Part shown: piece after piece, positions 53,090 through 63,592 of the stretch
Layout of the letters: every line of letters starts with the position of its first letter
Numbering within the stretch: position 1 is the stretch's first letter
Assembly (NCBI GenBank): GCA_902625125.1
Contig: CACOAB010000002.1
Coordinates: forward strand, 25,001-88,592
Reading direction: 5' to 3'
Source of the DNA: an uncultured Pelagibacteraceae bacterium
GTDB lineage: Bacteria; Pseudomonadota; Alphaproteobacteria; Pelagibacterales; Pelagibacteraceae
DNA: 63,592 nucleotides
Program-made: the position numbers and the translations under genes
The notes under the pieces: model-generated
Seen by the model: only the letters and a program-made list of their open reading frames with translations
Told to the model about the DNA's origin: nothing
The model's database searches: none

Positions 53090-55009
53090 TTAATTTAAAG
53101 GCAACTTATTTGAGGCAAGCATATTTTTTATTAATTCGTCTCTTTTCATAATTTCTTGTTTATCAGATCCTAGTTTTCTAACTGTAACTGTATTATCTGC
53201 AACTTCTTTTTTTCCACAAACAATAATAAATGGGACTTTTGCCAGAGAATGTTCTCTAACTTTATAATTTATCTTCTCATTTCTTAAATCCATTTCACAT
53301 TTTATACCTTCTTTAAATAAATCTTTAAATAACTTTTTTACATATTCATTGTTCTCTTCAGCTATAGGACACACAACTGCTTGTGCTGGAGAAAGCCAAA
53401 AAGGTAGTTTACCAGCATAATTTTCAATTAAAATTCCTATAAATCTTTCTAAAGAACCAAATAAAGCTCGATGAAGCATAACTGGAACTTTTTTATTTCC
53501 ATCCTTTGCTACGTAAGATGCTCCTAATCTGTTTGGTAAATTTAAGTCTACTTGTAATGTCCCGCATTGCCAATCTCTTCCGATTGCATCTCTTAAAACG
53601 AATTCAATTTTAGGTCCATAAAAAGCTCCTTCTCCTTTATTGATTGTGTACTCAAGTTTTGATTGTTTAATTGCTGCGAGAAGTGCCGCTTCAGATTTAT
53701 CCCAAACACTGTCGTCACCTACTCTTTTCTCAGGTCTATCAGAATATTTTAGTATTACATTTTCAAAACCTAAATCTTTATAAATTTCCAAAATTAAATT
53801 TGTAACTGATAATGACTCTTCGGTTATTTGGTCTTCGGTACAAAATATATGTGCATCATCTTGAGTGAATGCTCTTACTCTCAACAAGCCATGCAGAGCT
53901 CCAGAGGGTTCATATCTGTGAACTTTACCAAACTCTGATAACTTAAGAGGTAGGTCTCTATAACTTTTTAAACCTTGATTAAATATCTGAACACATCCTG
54001 GACAATTCATTGGTTTTACAGCAAATGTTTTTTCATCTGGTGTTTCAGATGTAAACATGTGTTCTCCGAATTTGTCCCAATGGCCAGATTTTTCCCATAA
54101 AGTTTTGTCCAATAGTTCAGGTGTATTAATTTCTTTATAGCCGGCTAATCTTTGTTTGGCTCGCATGTATTCAACTAACCTTTGAAATAATAACCAACCT
54201 TTCTCATGCCAAAATACTGCACCTGGGCTCTCCTCTCTGAAGTGAAATAAATCCATTTCTTTGCCGAGTTTTCTATGATCTCTTTTCTCAGCTTCCTCTA
54301 ATCGATGTAAATAAGCATCAAGCTCTTTTTTTGAGCTCCAACAAGTTCCATAAATCCTTTGGAGCATTTCATTGTTGGAGTCGCCTCGCCAATAAGCACC
54401 AGATACTTTTGTCAACTTAAATGCCTTCCCTATTTTACCAGATGAAGCTAAATGTGGACCTCTACACAAATCGTGCCAAGTATCTCCATGATGATAAACA
54501 GATAGCTCCTCATTTTCAGGTATGCTCTCAATAATTTCAGCCTTATATTTTTCTCCAATCTTCTTGAAGTGAGATATCGCTTGATCTCTTTTCCAAACTT
54601 CTCTTCTTGTTTTTACATTCCTATCAATTATTTCGGACATTTTTTTTTCTATGTTAAATAAATCCTCGCTTGTAAATGGTTCTTTTCTCGCAAAGTCGTA
54701 ATAGAATCCATTTTCTATTACAGGCCCGATTGTTACTTGTGTGCCGGGGTATAGCTCTTGTACAGCCATTGCCATGATATGAGCTGCATCATGTCTTATC
54801 ACTTCTAAACCCTCTTTATCCTGAGATGTAATAATTCTTACTTTAGAGTCTTTTTTAATTGTGTGACTCAAATCTTTTAATTCCCCATCAACCTCCATAA
54901 TCAATGCAGATTTTTCGAGTGACTTACTAATTTTTTTTGTTAAATCAAATCCAGAAATAGACTCTTCAAAGTCTATCTTTTTTCCGTCTAATAATTGAAT
55001 TATTGGCAT
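53090..55009 (-). CDS. thrS: Threonyl-tRNA synthetase
   Basis: RHDAAHIMAMAVQELYPGTQVTIGPVIENGFYYDF; class II core; MLHRALFGSLERFIGILIE. Confidence 0.98.
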   Translation of the reverse strand: MPIIQLLDGKKIDFEESISGFDLTKKISKSLEKSALIMEVDGELKDLSHTIKKDSKVRIITSQDKEGLEVIRHDAAHIMAMAVQELYPGTQVTIGPVIENGFYYDFARKEPFTSEDLFNIEKKMSEIIDRNVKTRREVWKRDQAISHFKKIGEKYKAEIIESIPENEELSVYHHGDTWHDLCRGPHLASSGKIGKAFKLTKVSGAYWRGDSNNEMLQRIYGTCWSSKKELDAYLHRLEEAEKRDHRKLGKEMDLFHFREESPGAVFWHEKGWLLFQRLVEYMRAKQRLAGYKEINTPELLDKTLWEKSGHWDKFGEHMFTSETPDEKTFAVKPMNCPGCVQIFNQGLKSYRDLPLKLSEFGKVHRYEPSGALHGLLRVRAFTQDDAHIFCTEDQITEESLSVTNLILEIYKDLGFENVILKYSDRPEKRVGDDSVWDKSEAALLAAIKQSKLEYTINKGEGAFYGPKIEFVLRDAIGRDWQCGTLQVDLNLPNRLGASYVAKDGNKKVPVMLHRALFGSLERFIGILIENYAGKLPFWLSPAQAVVCPIAEENNEYVKKLFKDLFKEGIKCEMDLRNEKINYKVREHSLAKVPFIIVCGKKEVADNTVTVRKLGSDKQEIMKRDELIKNMLASNKLPLN

Positions 55010-56166
55010 TAATTTTTAATCAATCTTTTATATTCTTTTAAATTAGATTGGCACATTGTTTCAACATCAAATTTTTTAGTAATATTTTTTCTACCCTCAT
55101 TTCCCATAGATTTTAATTCATCCGGTGATAATTGAATAACAGTATTTAAACTTTTAGCAAGTTCCCTCGGGTCATCGTACTTATACAAAAAACCAGTTTT
55201 TTTATTAATAATTGTTTCTTTAGATCCTCCAATATTGCTTGCAATAATTGGTTTTCCCATAGCCTGAGCCTCGACTGAAACTCTGCCGAATGCTTCTGGT
55301 TCTATTGATGCAGAGATTACTACATCAGCTAGTGAGTAAGCTAAGGGCATTTCATTACAATGGTTTATAAATTTTACTTTTTTATTTAAATTATATCTTT
55401 GTACTAAATTAATCAATTTTTTAGAATAAACTTTTCTTCCTTGATCTGATCCGAGTATTATTGCTTGAAAATTCGAAGTATCGTAATCTTCAATTAGTAT
55501 ATTTAAAGCTTCGATAAATTTTTCTTGCCCCTTCCAATAAGTAAGTCTTCCAGGTAAAAGTATAGTAAATTTATTTGAATACAAATCCCATTCCTTTTTA
55601 AGTTTTTCTTGTTTCAAAACTGATATATTTTTTGAGTTGAAATAATCTATATTTATTCCTCTAAAAATTACTCTGAGTTTTTTGTCTTTGCTTAAATACT
55701 CGCCATAATTTTCATTAATGTGGCTAAAAATAAAATTTGATCCAGCAATAGTTAATTTTGCTCTTAGCATTATACTGTTGTAAAATTTTTTAAAATTACT
55801 CTTAAAGTTATAAGTTCCATGAAATGTCGTTACAAAAACTCTTTTTGTGATAAGTGATGCAAAATAACATGACCATGCAGGTGCTCGACTTCTTGCATGC
55901 ACAATATTGATTTTGAATAAGATAATATAAATTACTAAAACTAAAGTATTAAATATAATTAAAAGGGGGTTTTTAGAATGCACAGGCAATCTGAATAATT
56001 TTACCTTATCTTTTTTTATAAACTTTAATAATGCTCCACCAGATGTGACCAAAAAGGAACCACATTCATTTTCTGAGAGAAAATGAGCAATATCATAGCA
56101 ACCTGTTTCTGCCCCACCATAACCAAGCTTAGGTATAACTTGAAGAACATTTATTTTAGTAGTCAT
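55009..56166 (-). CDS. Glycosyltransferase family 4
   Basis: VIPKLGYGGAETGCYDIAHFLS; LLPGRLTYWKGQEKFIEAL; EPEAFGRVSVEAQAMGKPIIASNIGGSKETI. Confidence 0.92.
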   Translation of the reverse strand: MTTKINVLQVIPKLGYGGAETGCYDIAHFLSENECGSFLVTSGGALLKFIKKDKVKLFRLPVHSKNPLLIIFNTLVLVIYIILFKINIVHARSRAPAWSCYFASLITKRVFVTTFHGTYNFKSNFKKFYNSIMLRAKLTIAGSNFIFSHINENYGEYLSKDKKLRVIFRGINIDYFNSKNISVLKQEKLKKEWDLYSNKFTILLPGRLTYWKGQEKFIEALNILIEDYDTSNFQAIILGSDQGRKVYSKKLINLVQRYNLNKKVKFINHCNEMPLAYSLADVVISASIEPEAFGRVSVEAQAMGKPIIASNIGGSKETIINKKTGFLYKYDDPRELAKSLNTVIQLSPDELKSMGNEGRKNITKKFDVETMCQSNLKEYKRLIKN

Positions 56167-56202
56167 GTTATTTGTTATATAATAGCACTAAAATATTTTT
56201 AT

Positions 56203-56958
56203 ATGAAAAAATTCAAATACTTAAAATTTTCAAAGACAAAAAAACTGAGATTTATAGACAATTATTATAAAAAAAATCTCTATATTGTTTTTCTTCCTGG
56301 TTTTATGTCTGATATTGATGGAGAAAAACCTCATGCCTTTAAAAAATACGCTGTAAAAAATAAATTGGGTTTTCTAGCTATAGAATATTCAGGACACGGT
56401 AAGTCATCGGGTAAATTTACAAAAGGAAATATAACCAAATGGTCTAATGATGCTAAGAATTCAATTAAAAAAATCGTTAAAAAGAATAAATTTATACTTG
56501 TTGGGTCAAGCATGGGAGCATGGATTTCTTTAAATCAATTCAGATATTTTGAAAATCAAATTGTAGGTTTTGTTGGCATAGGCTCAGCTCCCGAATTTCT
56601 TGAAAGACTAATGTGGAAAAAATTTCCAAAAAAAAATAAAAATGAAATTATTACTAAAGGATTAAGTCTTATTAAGAACGGGCAATATGAATATCCTATT
56701 ACATTCCAGCTAATTAAAGATGGAAGAAAAAATAAAATCCTATCTAAAAAAATAAAGTCTAGAATTAAAGTAACGATGGTACATGGTAGCAAAGATGAAG
56801 TTGTGCCGGTATCTTTTTCAAGAAAAGTCCTTTCGGTATTTCCGAATGCACAAAAGAAGTTAGTAATAATTAAAAACGGGGACCATAGTTTGTCAAATCA
56901 ACTTCCTTTAAAAAAAATAATTAAAGAATTAAAAAGTGTTGTTAAAGATATAATTTAG
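56203..56958 (+). CDS. Alpha/beta hydrolase
   Basis: FLPGFMSDIDGEKPHAF; ILVGSSMGAWISLN nucleophile elbow; VTMVHGSKDEVVPVSFS; KNGDHSLS. Met at 56203 preferred over ORF-track 56083, which overlaps the divergent GT gene. Confidence 0.85.
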   Translation: MKKFKYLKFSKTKKLRFIDNYYKKNLYIVFLPGFMSDIDGEKPHAFKKYAVKNKLGFLAIEYSGHGKSSGKFTKGNITKWSNDAKNSIKKIVKKNKFILVGSSMGAWISLNQFRYFENQIVGFVGIGSAPEFLERLMWKKFPKKNKNEIITKGLSLIKNGQYEYPITFQLIKDGRKNKILSKKIKSRIKVTMVHGSKDEVVPVSFSRKVLSVFPNAQKKLVIIKNGDHSLSNQLPLKKIIKELKSVVKDII

Positions 56959-57807
56959 TCCTTCAACATACGTTGGGTATTTTAATTTGTGATTAAAAAA
57001 CTCTTTCATTTTTTTATTGTCTACTTTTTTTGAGTCTTTATAAAAATTTCTTAACATTTCGCTTTCAACTTCCTCGAGTTTTACTGAATTAAGTTTCTCC
57101 AGTTCTAGTAATTTTGCACCGTAGGCTGCTACTTCAAATTGCGATGCAGGTTTATCATCACAAATATTATAAATTTCATTATTTTTAAAATTATCAAGAG
57201 ACTTAAATAAAATGCTAGCTATGTCCTCAACATGAATTCTTGAAAAAAAGTGATTTTTTTTATCTACAATTTGTGCTTTGCCACTTTTTAATCTTTTCAA
57301 AATATTAAAATCATTCGAATATATGCCAGCTAATCTAAAAATTTGAAGCGGATAATTTTTTTTATTTGATAAACTTTTCCAGTTTTTTTCTGCTTCTAAT
57401 CTACTTATCCCATTGTTTGATGTAGGTTGAGTAACGCTATCTTCATTAACCCAATCACCTTTATGATCCCCGTATACACTGGTTGCTGATAAATATGTAA
57501 TCCATTTACAATTTATTATTTCTTTTAGATTTGTATCAAGGTAATTTACTACAATATCTTTACCATCAATAGGCGGAATAGAAACTAAAATGTAATCTGA
57601 TTCCTCTATCTTTTTTTTTATAGAGTTATCAAACTTGTCTTCAGTAAATTGGTATGAATTTATTTTAATATTATTAAATTCTATCTGATGAGTTTCCTTT
57701 CTAGAAGTAACACTTAAATCAAAGTCTTTTTTTTCGTTAATTAACTTATTAATGAAACTTTCTGCAACTTGGCCAAAGCCAAAGCAAAAGACTTTAGTTT
57801 TACTCAT
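56929..57807 (-). CDS. NAD-dependent epimerase/dehydratase (SDR) family protein
   Basis: KVFCFGFGQVAESFINKL; TYLSATSVYGDHKGDWVNEDS; GISRLEAEKNW. Confidence 0.85.
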   Translation of the reverse strand: MSKTKVFCFGFGQVAESFINKLINEKKDFDLSVTSRKETHQIEFNNIKINSYQFTEDKFDNSIKKKIEESDYILVSIPPIDGKDIVVNYLDTNLKEIINCKWITYLSATSVYGDHKGDWVNEDSVTQPTSNNGISRLEAEKNWKSLSNKKNYPLQIFRLAGIYSNDFNILKRLKSGKAQIVDKKNHFFSRIHVEDIASILFKSLDNFKNNEIYNICDDKPASQFEVAAYGAKLLELEKLNSVKLEEVESEMLRNFYKDSKKVDNKKMKEFFNHKLKYPTYVEGLNYIFNNTF

Positions 57808-60800
57808 TAACCTGCTTTCTTGGTATGAGATCTTAAACTTATAGGATTGTCCAATTTATCAAGCATTTCTATCGGGCAAATTTGTTTGAATTTTTTAAGT
57901 TCATTATCAAAGTCATTTAATATCTTCTGAGCAATTTTTGAATTTGTTTCTTTGACAAAAGTATCTAAACTTTCTTTCAAAAACTTCTTCCAGTAATCTG
58001 TTTCAACTTCTTGCCAAACTATTGAAGTCGGATTAACAAAATTTTCAAATGTATTATTATCATCATAAACAAATGCCATTCCACCTGTCATTCCTGCTCC
58101 AAAATTGTCACCTACTTCGCCTAGTATTATAGCTGTTCCACCAGTCATGTATTCACAACCATGGGCTCCACATCCTTCAACGATTGAAAAACTTCCAGAG
58201 TTTCTAACTGCAAATCGCTCTCCCGCTTGTCCAGACGCAAACAGTTTTCCTGAAGTTGCTCCATAAAGAACAGTGTTTCCTATTATTGTATTTTCGTTTG
58301 AAATTAATGAACTTTTTGGAGATGGATATACAACGATAGTCCCTCCAGATAATCCTTTACCAACATAATCATTGCAGTCCCCTTCAACAATAAGTTTAAT
58401 TCCTTTAGTTAAGAAAGCGCCAAGAGATTGTCCCGCTGAACCTACTAGATTAATATTAACCGTATTTTCATCTAATTTATTGTTACCAAATTTTTTATAA
58501 ATATGATGAGATAATCTTGTTCCTACTGATCTTGAAGTGTTTTCTATCTCATAATGAAATTTATTTTTTGAGTCTGTTTTAATCTTATCTTTTATCTCAG
58601 ACCAAATCTTTTCGTCGAGAGTATCTGGTACTTTATTTATATGTTTGTCTTTACAATATCTTAGGTTTTCGCCCGGATCAGCTTGAACTAATAGTGGATT
58701 TAAATCTAAATCATCTAAGTTAGATGCACCTTTATTTACCTGAGTTAATAAATCTGTTCTTCCTATAATTTCATTAATTGATTTGAATCCAAGAGAAGCG
58801 AGAATTTCTCTTACCTCTGTTGCTGCAAACTTAAATAAATTTACGACTTTTTCTGGTGTGCCAGTAAATTTTTCTCGTAAAGCTTCATCTTGACTGCAAA
58901 CTCCAACTGGACATGTGTTTGAATGACACTGTCTCACCATTATGCATCCCATTGCAACTAAAGATGATGTACCCATTCCATATTCTTCTGCTCCCATCAT
59001 TGCGGCCATCACAACATCGCGACCAGTTTTTAATCCCCCATCCGTTCTTAAAGTAACGTTATGTCTTAAATTATTTAATGTAAGAATTTGGTTTGCCTCT
59101 GTTAAACCCATCTCCCAAGGAATACCTGCATACTTAATACTTGTTTGGGGACTAGCACCAGTTCCTCCAGAATGACCTGAAATCAAAATGATATCTGCTT
59201 TTGCTTTTGCTACACCTGCAGCTATTGTTCCAATACCAGTTGATGCAACTAATTTGACTCCAACTCTAGCACCTGGATTGATTTGTTTTAAATCATAAAT
59301 TAGTTGGGCTAAATCTTCTATAGAATAAATATCGTGATGTGGTGGTGGTGATATTAAAGTTACACCTGGCGTCGAATGTCTTAATCGTGCTATTTCTTTT
59401 GTAACCTTAAAACCTGGTAGCTGTCCTCCCTCACCTGGTTTAGCTCCTTGAGCAATTTTAATTTCTATTTCGTTAGCGTTATTTAAATAATCAACAGTTA
59501 CTCCAAATCTAGCAGACGCAATTTGTTTCACTCTTGAGTTTGCGCTATCTCCGTTAGGTAATATTTTAAATCTTTTTGCGTCCTCGCCCCCTTCTCCGCT
59601 ACAAGAGGCGCCTTTAATTCTATTCATTCCCACTGCCAAAGTTTCATGAGCTTCTGCTGATAGCGCTCCATGAGACATGCTTCCACTTCCAAATCTTTTT
59701 AAAATTTCTTCAATTGGCTCTACTTCTTTAATATCAATAGGTTTTCTCTGTTTTTTAAATTCTAGTAAGTCTCTTATATTAATTGGAGGTAAATTATGAA
59801 TTCCAGCTGAATACTTTTTATATAGTTCGTATGAGCCGCTACCTACAGCGCTTTGCAATAAATGAATTAATTTTCCTTGGTATTGGTGATCTTCTCCACT
59901 TTTTCTATATCTATATAAGCCACCAATAGGCAGAGTGAATATATTTTTGGCATTAAATTTTTCATGTAGCTCTTTGATTTTTTTCTCGATTCCGATTATA
60001 CCTATTCCTGAAATTCTTGAGGACATTCCTGGAAAGTAATCTGAAACAATTGCTCTACTTAAACCCACTGCCTCAAAATTACATCCCCCTCTATAAGAGC
60101 TAATTACTGAGATGCCCATTTTTGACATAATCTTTAAAAGACCAGCATCAATTGATTTTTTAAATTTGATAACACACGTTTCAAAGTCAGACTTACCAAA
60201 TAATTTTTTTTCAAATCTTTGATAAATGCTATCTATTGCTAAATATGGATTTACTGTTGTAGCGCCAACTCCTATTAAAATAGCAAACGAGTGGGTGTCC
60301 ATTGCATCAGAACACTCAACATTCAGAGAACAATATCCTCGCAAACCATGTTTTACCAAGTGAGAATGAACTGCTCCTACAGTTAGTATACTTGGAATGC
60401 TCGCTTTTTGATTTGAAATATCTTTATCAGATAATACTAAGCAAGTGCTTCCTTCTCTAACAGCTGTCTCTGCTTCTTCTCTTATTGACTCAATTCTTTC
60501 TTTAAGAGATTTCCCAATATCGAAAGTACAGTCAATTACTTTTAATTTTTTAGAAAAAAATTTTTTAAACTTTTTAAATTGTGAGTTAATTAATATTGGA
60601 CTATCTAAAACATAAATATTTTCTTCGGTAAGATTGTCGAAATTTAAGATATTTCCTAGGTTTCCAAACCTTGTTTTTAAACTCATGACTTTATTTTCTC
60701 TTAAAGAGTCTATTGGAGGATTTGTTACTTGGCTGAAGTTTTGTCTAAAATAATGTGAGACAGGTCTAAAGTGACTAGATAAAACTGCTACGGGTGTATC

Positions 60801-62306
60801 ATCGCCCATTGAACCCGATGCCTCTTTACCTTCCTCAGCCATTGGGTGAAGTATCAACTCTAAGTCCTCTATACTCAGGCCTGACAAGTACTGTCTTTTT
60901 CTTAAGTCATCGCTTAAAAAATTTGGCTTTTCATCTTCAGAGGATATTTTTTTCTCTAAATCTATGATTTGTTTATTATATTTTTTATAATCTTTAGCTA
61001 AAAGATCCTTTATTTCTTTGTCTTTAAATAATTTTCCCTTTTTTAAATCAATTGCAATTATTTGACCCGGACCGAGTTTTCCTTTCTCAATAATTTTCTC
61101 TTCTGGAATTTTTATCATACCAGTTTCTGATCCTGCAAAAAATAAGTCGTCTGAAGTAATTGAATATCTAAGAGGTCTTAACCCATTCCTATCGGAAGAA
61201 GCCAAAACCCATTTGGCATCTGTCGCACAAATAGCGGCTGGACCATCCCATGGTTCAATAGTGCTGTTTAAAAAGTTAAATAAATCTTGATGATTTTTTG
61301 GTACTGTTTTACTTCTCTTCGACCATGAGTCTGGGATCATCATTAATTTAATTAACGGAGCTAATTTTCCTGAATGAGTTAAAAGTTCAAAAACATTATC
61401 AAGAGCACCCGAGTCGGAGGAACTTCTAATAACTGGTTTTAAATTTTTTACATCTTTAAAGAGTGGACTTGACATATCTTGCTCGTGTATCTTCATCCAG
61501 TTGATATTTCCCTTAACTGTATTTATCTCCCCATTATGTGCTAGCGTTCTAAAAGGTTGAGCTAGATCCCAACTAGGAAAGGTGTTAGTTGAGTATCTTT
61601 GATGAAAAATTGCAAATCTAGAAGTTAACTTTTTATCATTCAGATCCGGGTAAAACTCGGATAACATTTCAGCTAAAAACATTCCTTTGTAAACAATTGA
61701 TCTCGAGCTGAATGAGCAAATATAAAAGTCCTTGATTTGTTTATCCCGTGCTACTTTTTCAATTTTTTTTCTTGTCTCAAACAAATCTCGTTCAAGATCA
61801 TTAGTTAGTAACGTCTCATTTTTTTTAAACATTACTTGAGCTATTTCTGGTCGATTTTGATCTGCTGTTTTACCGAGTACACTTGGATTAATGGGAACCT
61901 GTCTCCAACCGTATATATAGTAATTTTCAGATAGAAGCGCGGTCTCAATAATTTCTCTACATTTTTCTTGCTCGGAGTAATCTGTTCTCGGAAGAAATAC
62001 CATTCCAACACAGATCCTCTTATTTTCATCAAGAGTGTGACCGGTTGATAAAATTTTTTCTTTAAAAAAATCTGGAGCTATCTCAATTTGTATACCTGCA
62101 CCATCGCCTGATTTTCCATCAGCATCTACTGCACCTCTGTGCCAAATAGCTTTTAATGCTTCAATTCCAAAGTCAACAATTTTTCTAGATTTCTTACCAT
62201 TGGTTGATGCAATTAGCCCGACACCGCAAGCGTCATGCTCCATTTCTGCTTTGTAGTTAAAACTTTGTTCTAAAATTTTTTTATTTTTTTTATAATTTTT
62301 CATCAA
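57807..62306 (-). CDS. gltB: Glutamate synthase large subunit
   Basis: Class II amidotransferase region (EHDACGVGLIAS); LISPPPHHDIYSIEDLAQLIYDLKQINP; GHSGGTGASPQTSIKYAGIPWEMGL; C-terminal glutamate synthase alpha domain. Confidence 0.98.
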   Translation of the reverse strand: MMKNYKKNKKILEQSFNYKAEMEHDACGVGLIASTNGKKSRKIVDFGIEALKAIWHRGAVDADGKSGDGAGIQIEIAPDFFKEKILSTGHTLDENKRICVGMVFLPRTDYSEQEKCREIIETALLSENYYIYGWRQVPINPSVLGKTADQNRPEIAQVMFKKNETLLTNDLERDLFETRKKIEKVARDKQIKDFYICSFSSRSIVYKGMFLAEMLSEFYPDLNDKKLTSRFAIFHQRYSTNTFPSWDLAQPFRTLAHNGEINTVKGNINWMKIHEQDMSSPLFKDVKNLKPVIRSSSDSGALDNVFELLTHSGKLAPLIKLMMIPDSWSKRSKTVPKNHQDLFNFLNSTIEPWDGPAAICATDAKWVLASSDRNGLRPLRYSITSDDLFFAGSETGMIKIPEEKIIEKGKLGPGQIIAIDLKKGKLFKDKEIKDLLAKDYKKYNKQIIDLEKKISSEDEKPNFLSDDLRKRQYLSGLSIEDLELILHPMAEEGKEASGSMGDDTPVAVLSSHFRPVSHYFRQNFSQVTNPPIDSLRENKVMSLKTRFGNLGNILNFDNLTEENIYVLDSPILINSQFKKFKKFFSKKLKVIDCTFDIGKSLKERIESIREEAETAVREGSTCLVLSDKDISNQKASIPSILTVGAVHSHLVKHGLRGYCSLNVECSDAMDTHSFAILIGVGATTVNPYLAIDSIYQRFEKKLFGKSDFETCVIKFKKSIDAGLLKIMSKMGISVISSYRGGCNFEAVGLSRAIVSDYFPGMSSRISGIGIIGIEKKIKELHEKFNAKNIFTLPIGGLYRYRKSGEDHQYQGKLIHLLQSAVGSGSYELYKKYSAGIHNLPPINIRDLLEFKKQRKPIDIKEVEPIEEILKRFGSGSMSHGALSAEAHETLAVGMNRIKGASCSGEGGEDAKRFKILPNGDSANSRVKQIASARFGVTVDYLNNANEIEIKIAQGAKPGEGGQLPGFKVTKEIARLRHSTPGVTLISPPPHHDIYSIEDLAQLIYDLKQINPGARVGVKLVASTGIGTIAAGVAKAKADIILISGHSGGTGASPQTSIKYAGIPWEMGLTEANQILTLNNLRHNVTLRTDGGLKTGRDVVMAAMMGAEEYGMGTSSLVAMGCIMVRQCHSNTCPVGVCSQDEALREKFTGTPEKVVNLFKFAATEVREILASLGFKSINEIIGRTDLLTQVNKGASNLDDLDLNPLLVQADPGENLRYCKDKHINKVPDTLDEKIWSEIKDKIKTDSKNKFHYEIENTSRSVGTRLSHHIYKKFGNNKLDENTVNINLVGSAGQSLGAFLTKGIKLIVEGDCNDYVGKGLSGGTIVVYPSPKSSLISNENTIIGNTVLYGATSGKLFASGQAGERFAVRNSGSFSIVEGCGAHGCEYMTGGTAIILGEVGDNFGAGMTGGMAFVYDDNNTFENFVNPTSIVWQEVETDYWKKFLKESLDTFVKETNSKIAQKILNDFDNELKKFKQICPIEMLDKLDNPISLRSHTKKAG

Positions 62307-62307
62307 G

Positions 62308-63592
62308 TTAAGCTGCTACTTCAGATTTATTTTTATTAATTTTTAATTTAAGGAATTTATCTATTTGTGTTGCGGCATCTCTTCCATCTCTTATTGCCCA
62401 CACTACTAAAGAGGCACCTCTTACAATATCACCTGCAGCAAAAACACCATCGAGATTAGTTTCCATTGATTTTAAATCAATCTTAATTGTACCCCATTGA
62501 GAAATCACTAATTCTTTCGCATTAAATAATTTTGGCAAATTTTCCGGATCAAATCCTAATGATTTAATCACAAGATCTGCAGAAATTTTATACTCAGATC
62601 CTTTTTCAATTTCAGGTCTTCGTCTGCCTGAAGAATCTGGTTCTCCTAATTTCATTTTATTTACTTCAACAGCTTTAACATGTGTATCACCAACAAAACT
62701 TTTAGGACTGGTCAACCAAACAAATTCCACTCCCTCTTCAATAGCATTTCCTACCTCTCTTGCTGAGCCCGGCATGTTTTCCCGATCACGCCTGTATAAA
62801 CATTTTACCGTCTTAGCTTTTTGTCTAACTGATGTCCTAACACAGTCCATAGCTGTATCTCCTCCGCCAATTACAACAACATCTTTTCCCTCAGCGTTTA
62901 ATGTACCGTCGTCAAATAATTTTACTTCATCACCTAATCCTTTCCTATTGGATGCGGTAAGAAAATCCATTGCTGGAAAAATATTTTTAAGATTATGGCC
63001 AGGTATATCTATTTCTCTAGCTTTATAAACTCCAGTAGCAATTAAAATTGCGTCATGTTTTTCTCTAAGCTCATACAAAGTTTTATCTTTACCTACTTCA
63101 AAATTTTGCACAAACTGTATGCCACTCTCTTTCAAAAGCTTTGTTCTTCTTTCAACAACAAACTTTTCTAATTTAAAATTTGGAATTCCGTAAATTAATA
63201 GCCCGCCAGGCCTATCATACCTATCATAAATAGTTACTTGATAACCTGATTTTCTAAGCTCTTCCGCACAAGCCATTCCTGCAGGACCTGCGCCTATAAT
63301 TCCAACTGATTGTTTTAATTCTCTTTTTACTTTGAAAGGTTTAACCCAACCTTTTTCCCAAGCAGTATCTGTAATATATTTCTCAATTGAACCTATAGTG
63401 ACCGTTCCGTGACCTGATTGTTCAATTACACAATTTCCCTCACAAAGTCTGTCTTGAGGACAAATCCTACCGCAAACTTCTGGCATATTATTTGTGCTTT
63501 GTGATACTTCATAAGCCTCTTTAAGTCTGCCTTCTGCAGTTAACTTTAACCAATCAGGTATGTTATTGCTTAATGGACAATGTATTTGACAA
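62308..63592 (-). CDS. gltD: Glutamate synthase small subunit, 5'-truncated by the window edge
   Basis: VCGRICPQDRLCEGNCV; VGIIGAGPAGMACAEELRKSGYQVTIYDRYDRPGG. Frame stays open to 63592 (…QIHCPLSNNIPDWLKLTAEGRLKEAYEVSQSTNNMPEVCGR). Confidence 0.97.
   Translation of the reverse strand, partial: CQIHCPLSNNIPDWLKLTAEGRLKEAYEVSQSTNNMPEVCGRICPQDRLCEGNCVIEQSGHGTVTIGSIEKYITDTAWEKGWVKPFKVKRELKQSVGIIGAGPAGMACAEELRKSGYQVTIYDRYDRPGGLLIYGIPNFKLEKFVVERRTKLLKESGIQFVQNFEVGKDKTLYELREKHDAILIATGVYKAREIDIPGHNLKNIFPAMDFLTASNRKGLGDEVKLFDDGTLNAEGKDVVVIGGGDTAMDCVRTSVRQKAKTVKCLYRRDRENMPGSAREVGNAIEEGVEFVWLTSPKSFVGDTHVKAVEVNKMKLGEPDSSGRRRPEIEKGSEYKISADLVIKSLGFDPENLPKLFNAKELVISQWGTIKIDLKSMETNLDGVFAAGDIVRGASLVVWAIRDGRDAATQIDKFLKLKINKNKSEVAA

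Overview
The window reads as a compact, very AT-rich alphaproteobacterial chromosome segment whose style and gene order fit SAR11/Pelagibacterales (inference from 16S and synteny, not a database search). It opens with the 5' part of a 16S rRNA gene on the minus strand. The rest is mostly housekeeping genes: prmC-prfA-ispG-lysC, ubiG, argJ, secA, infA-hisD-DUF2948-murA-dcd, rpmH-rnpA-yidD-yidC-argB-dapD-dapE, truA-fmt-def, aroK-aroB, bolA-DnaJ-cobS-cobT, lysK-pyrD-rpmB, trkH, an ampG-like gene with an NlpC/P60 gene, thrS-infC-rpmI-rplT-pheS-pheT-lepA, and gltB-gltD (gltD runs off the right edge). Two tRNAs are present, Phe-GAA and Ser-GGA, both on the minus strand. I found no CRISPR array, prophage or transposon. 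The items most worth a second look are: (1) two cases where an upstream TAG stop shares its last G with nucleotide 1 of a tRNA; (2) a GC-rich hairpin, possibly a terminator or small RNA, downstream of tRNA-Ser; (3) a SET-domain methyltransferase plus glycosyltransferase between dapE and truA; (4) a BolA/J-domain/CobS/CobT module with no cobalamin genes in view; (5) three small genes missed by the ORF track (rpmH, a 35-aa Lys-rich ORF coupled to dcd, and a 59-aa membrane ORF coupled to a large exported protein of unknown function); and (6) long inverted repeats in the 16S leader. Nothing here is a convincing new defence or mobile system.
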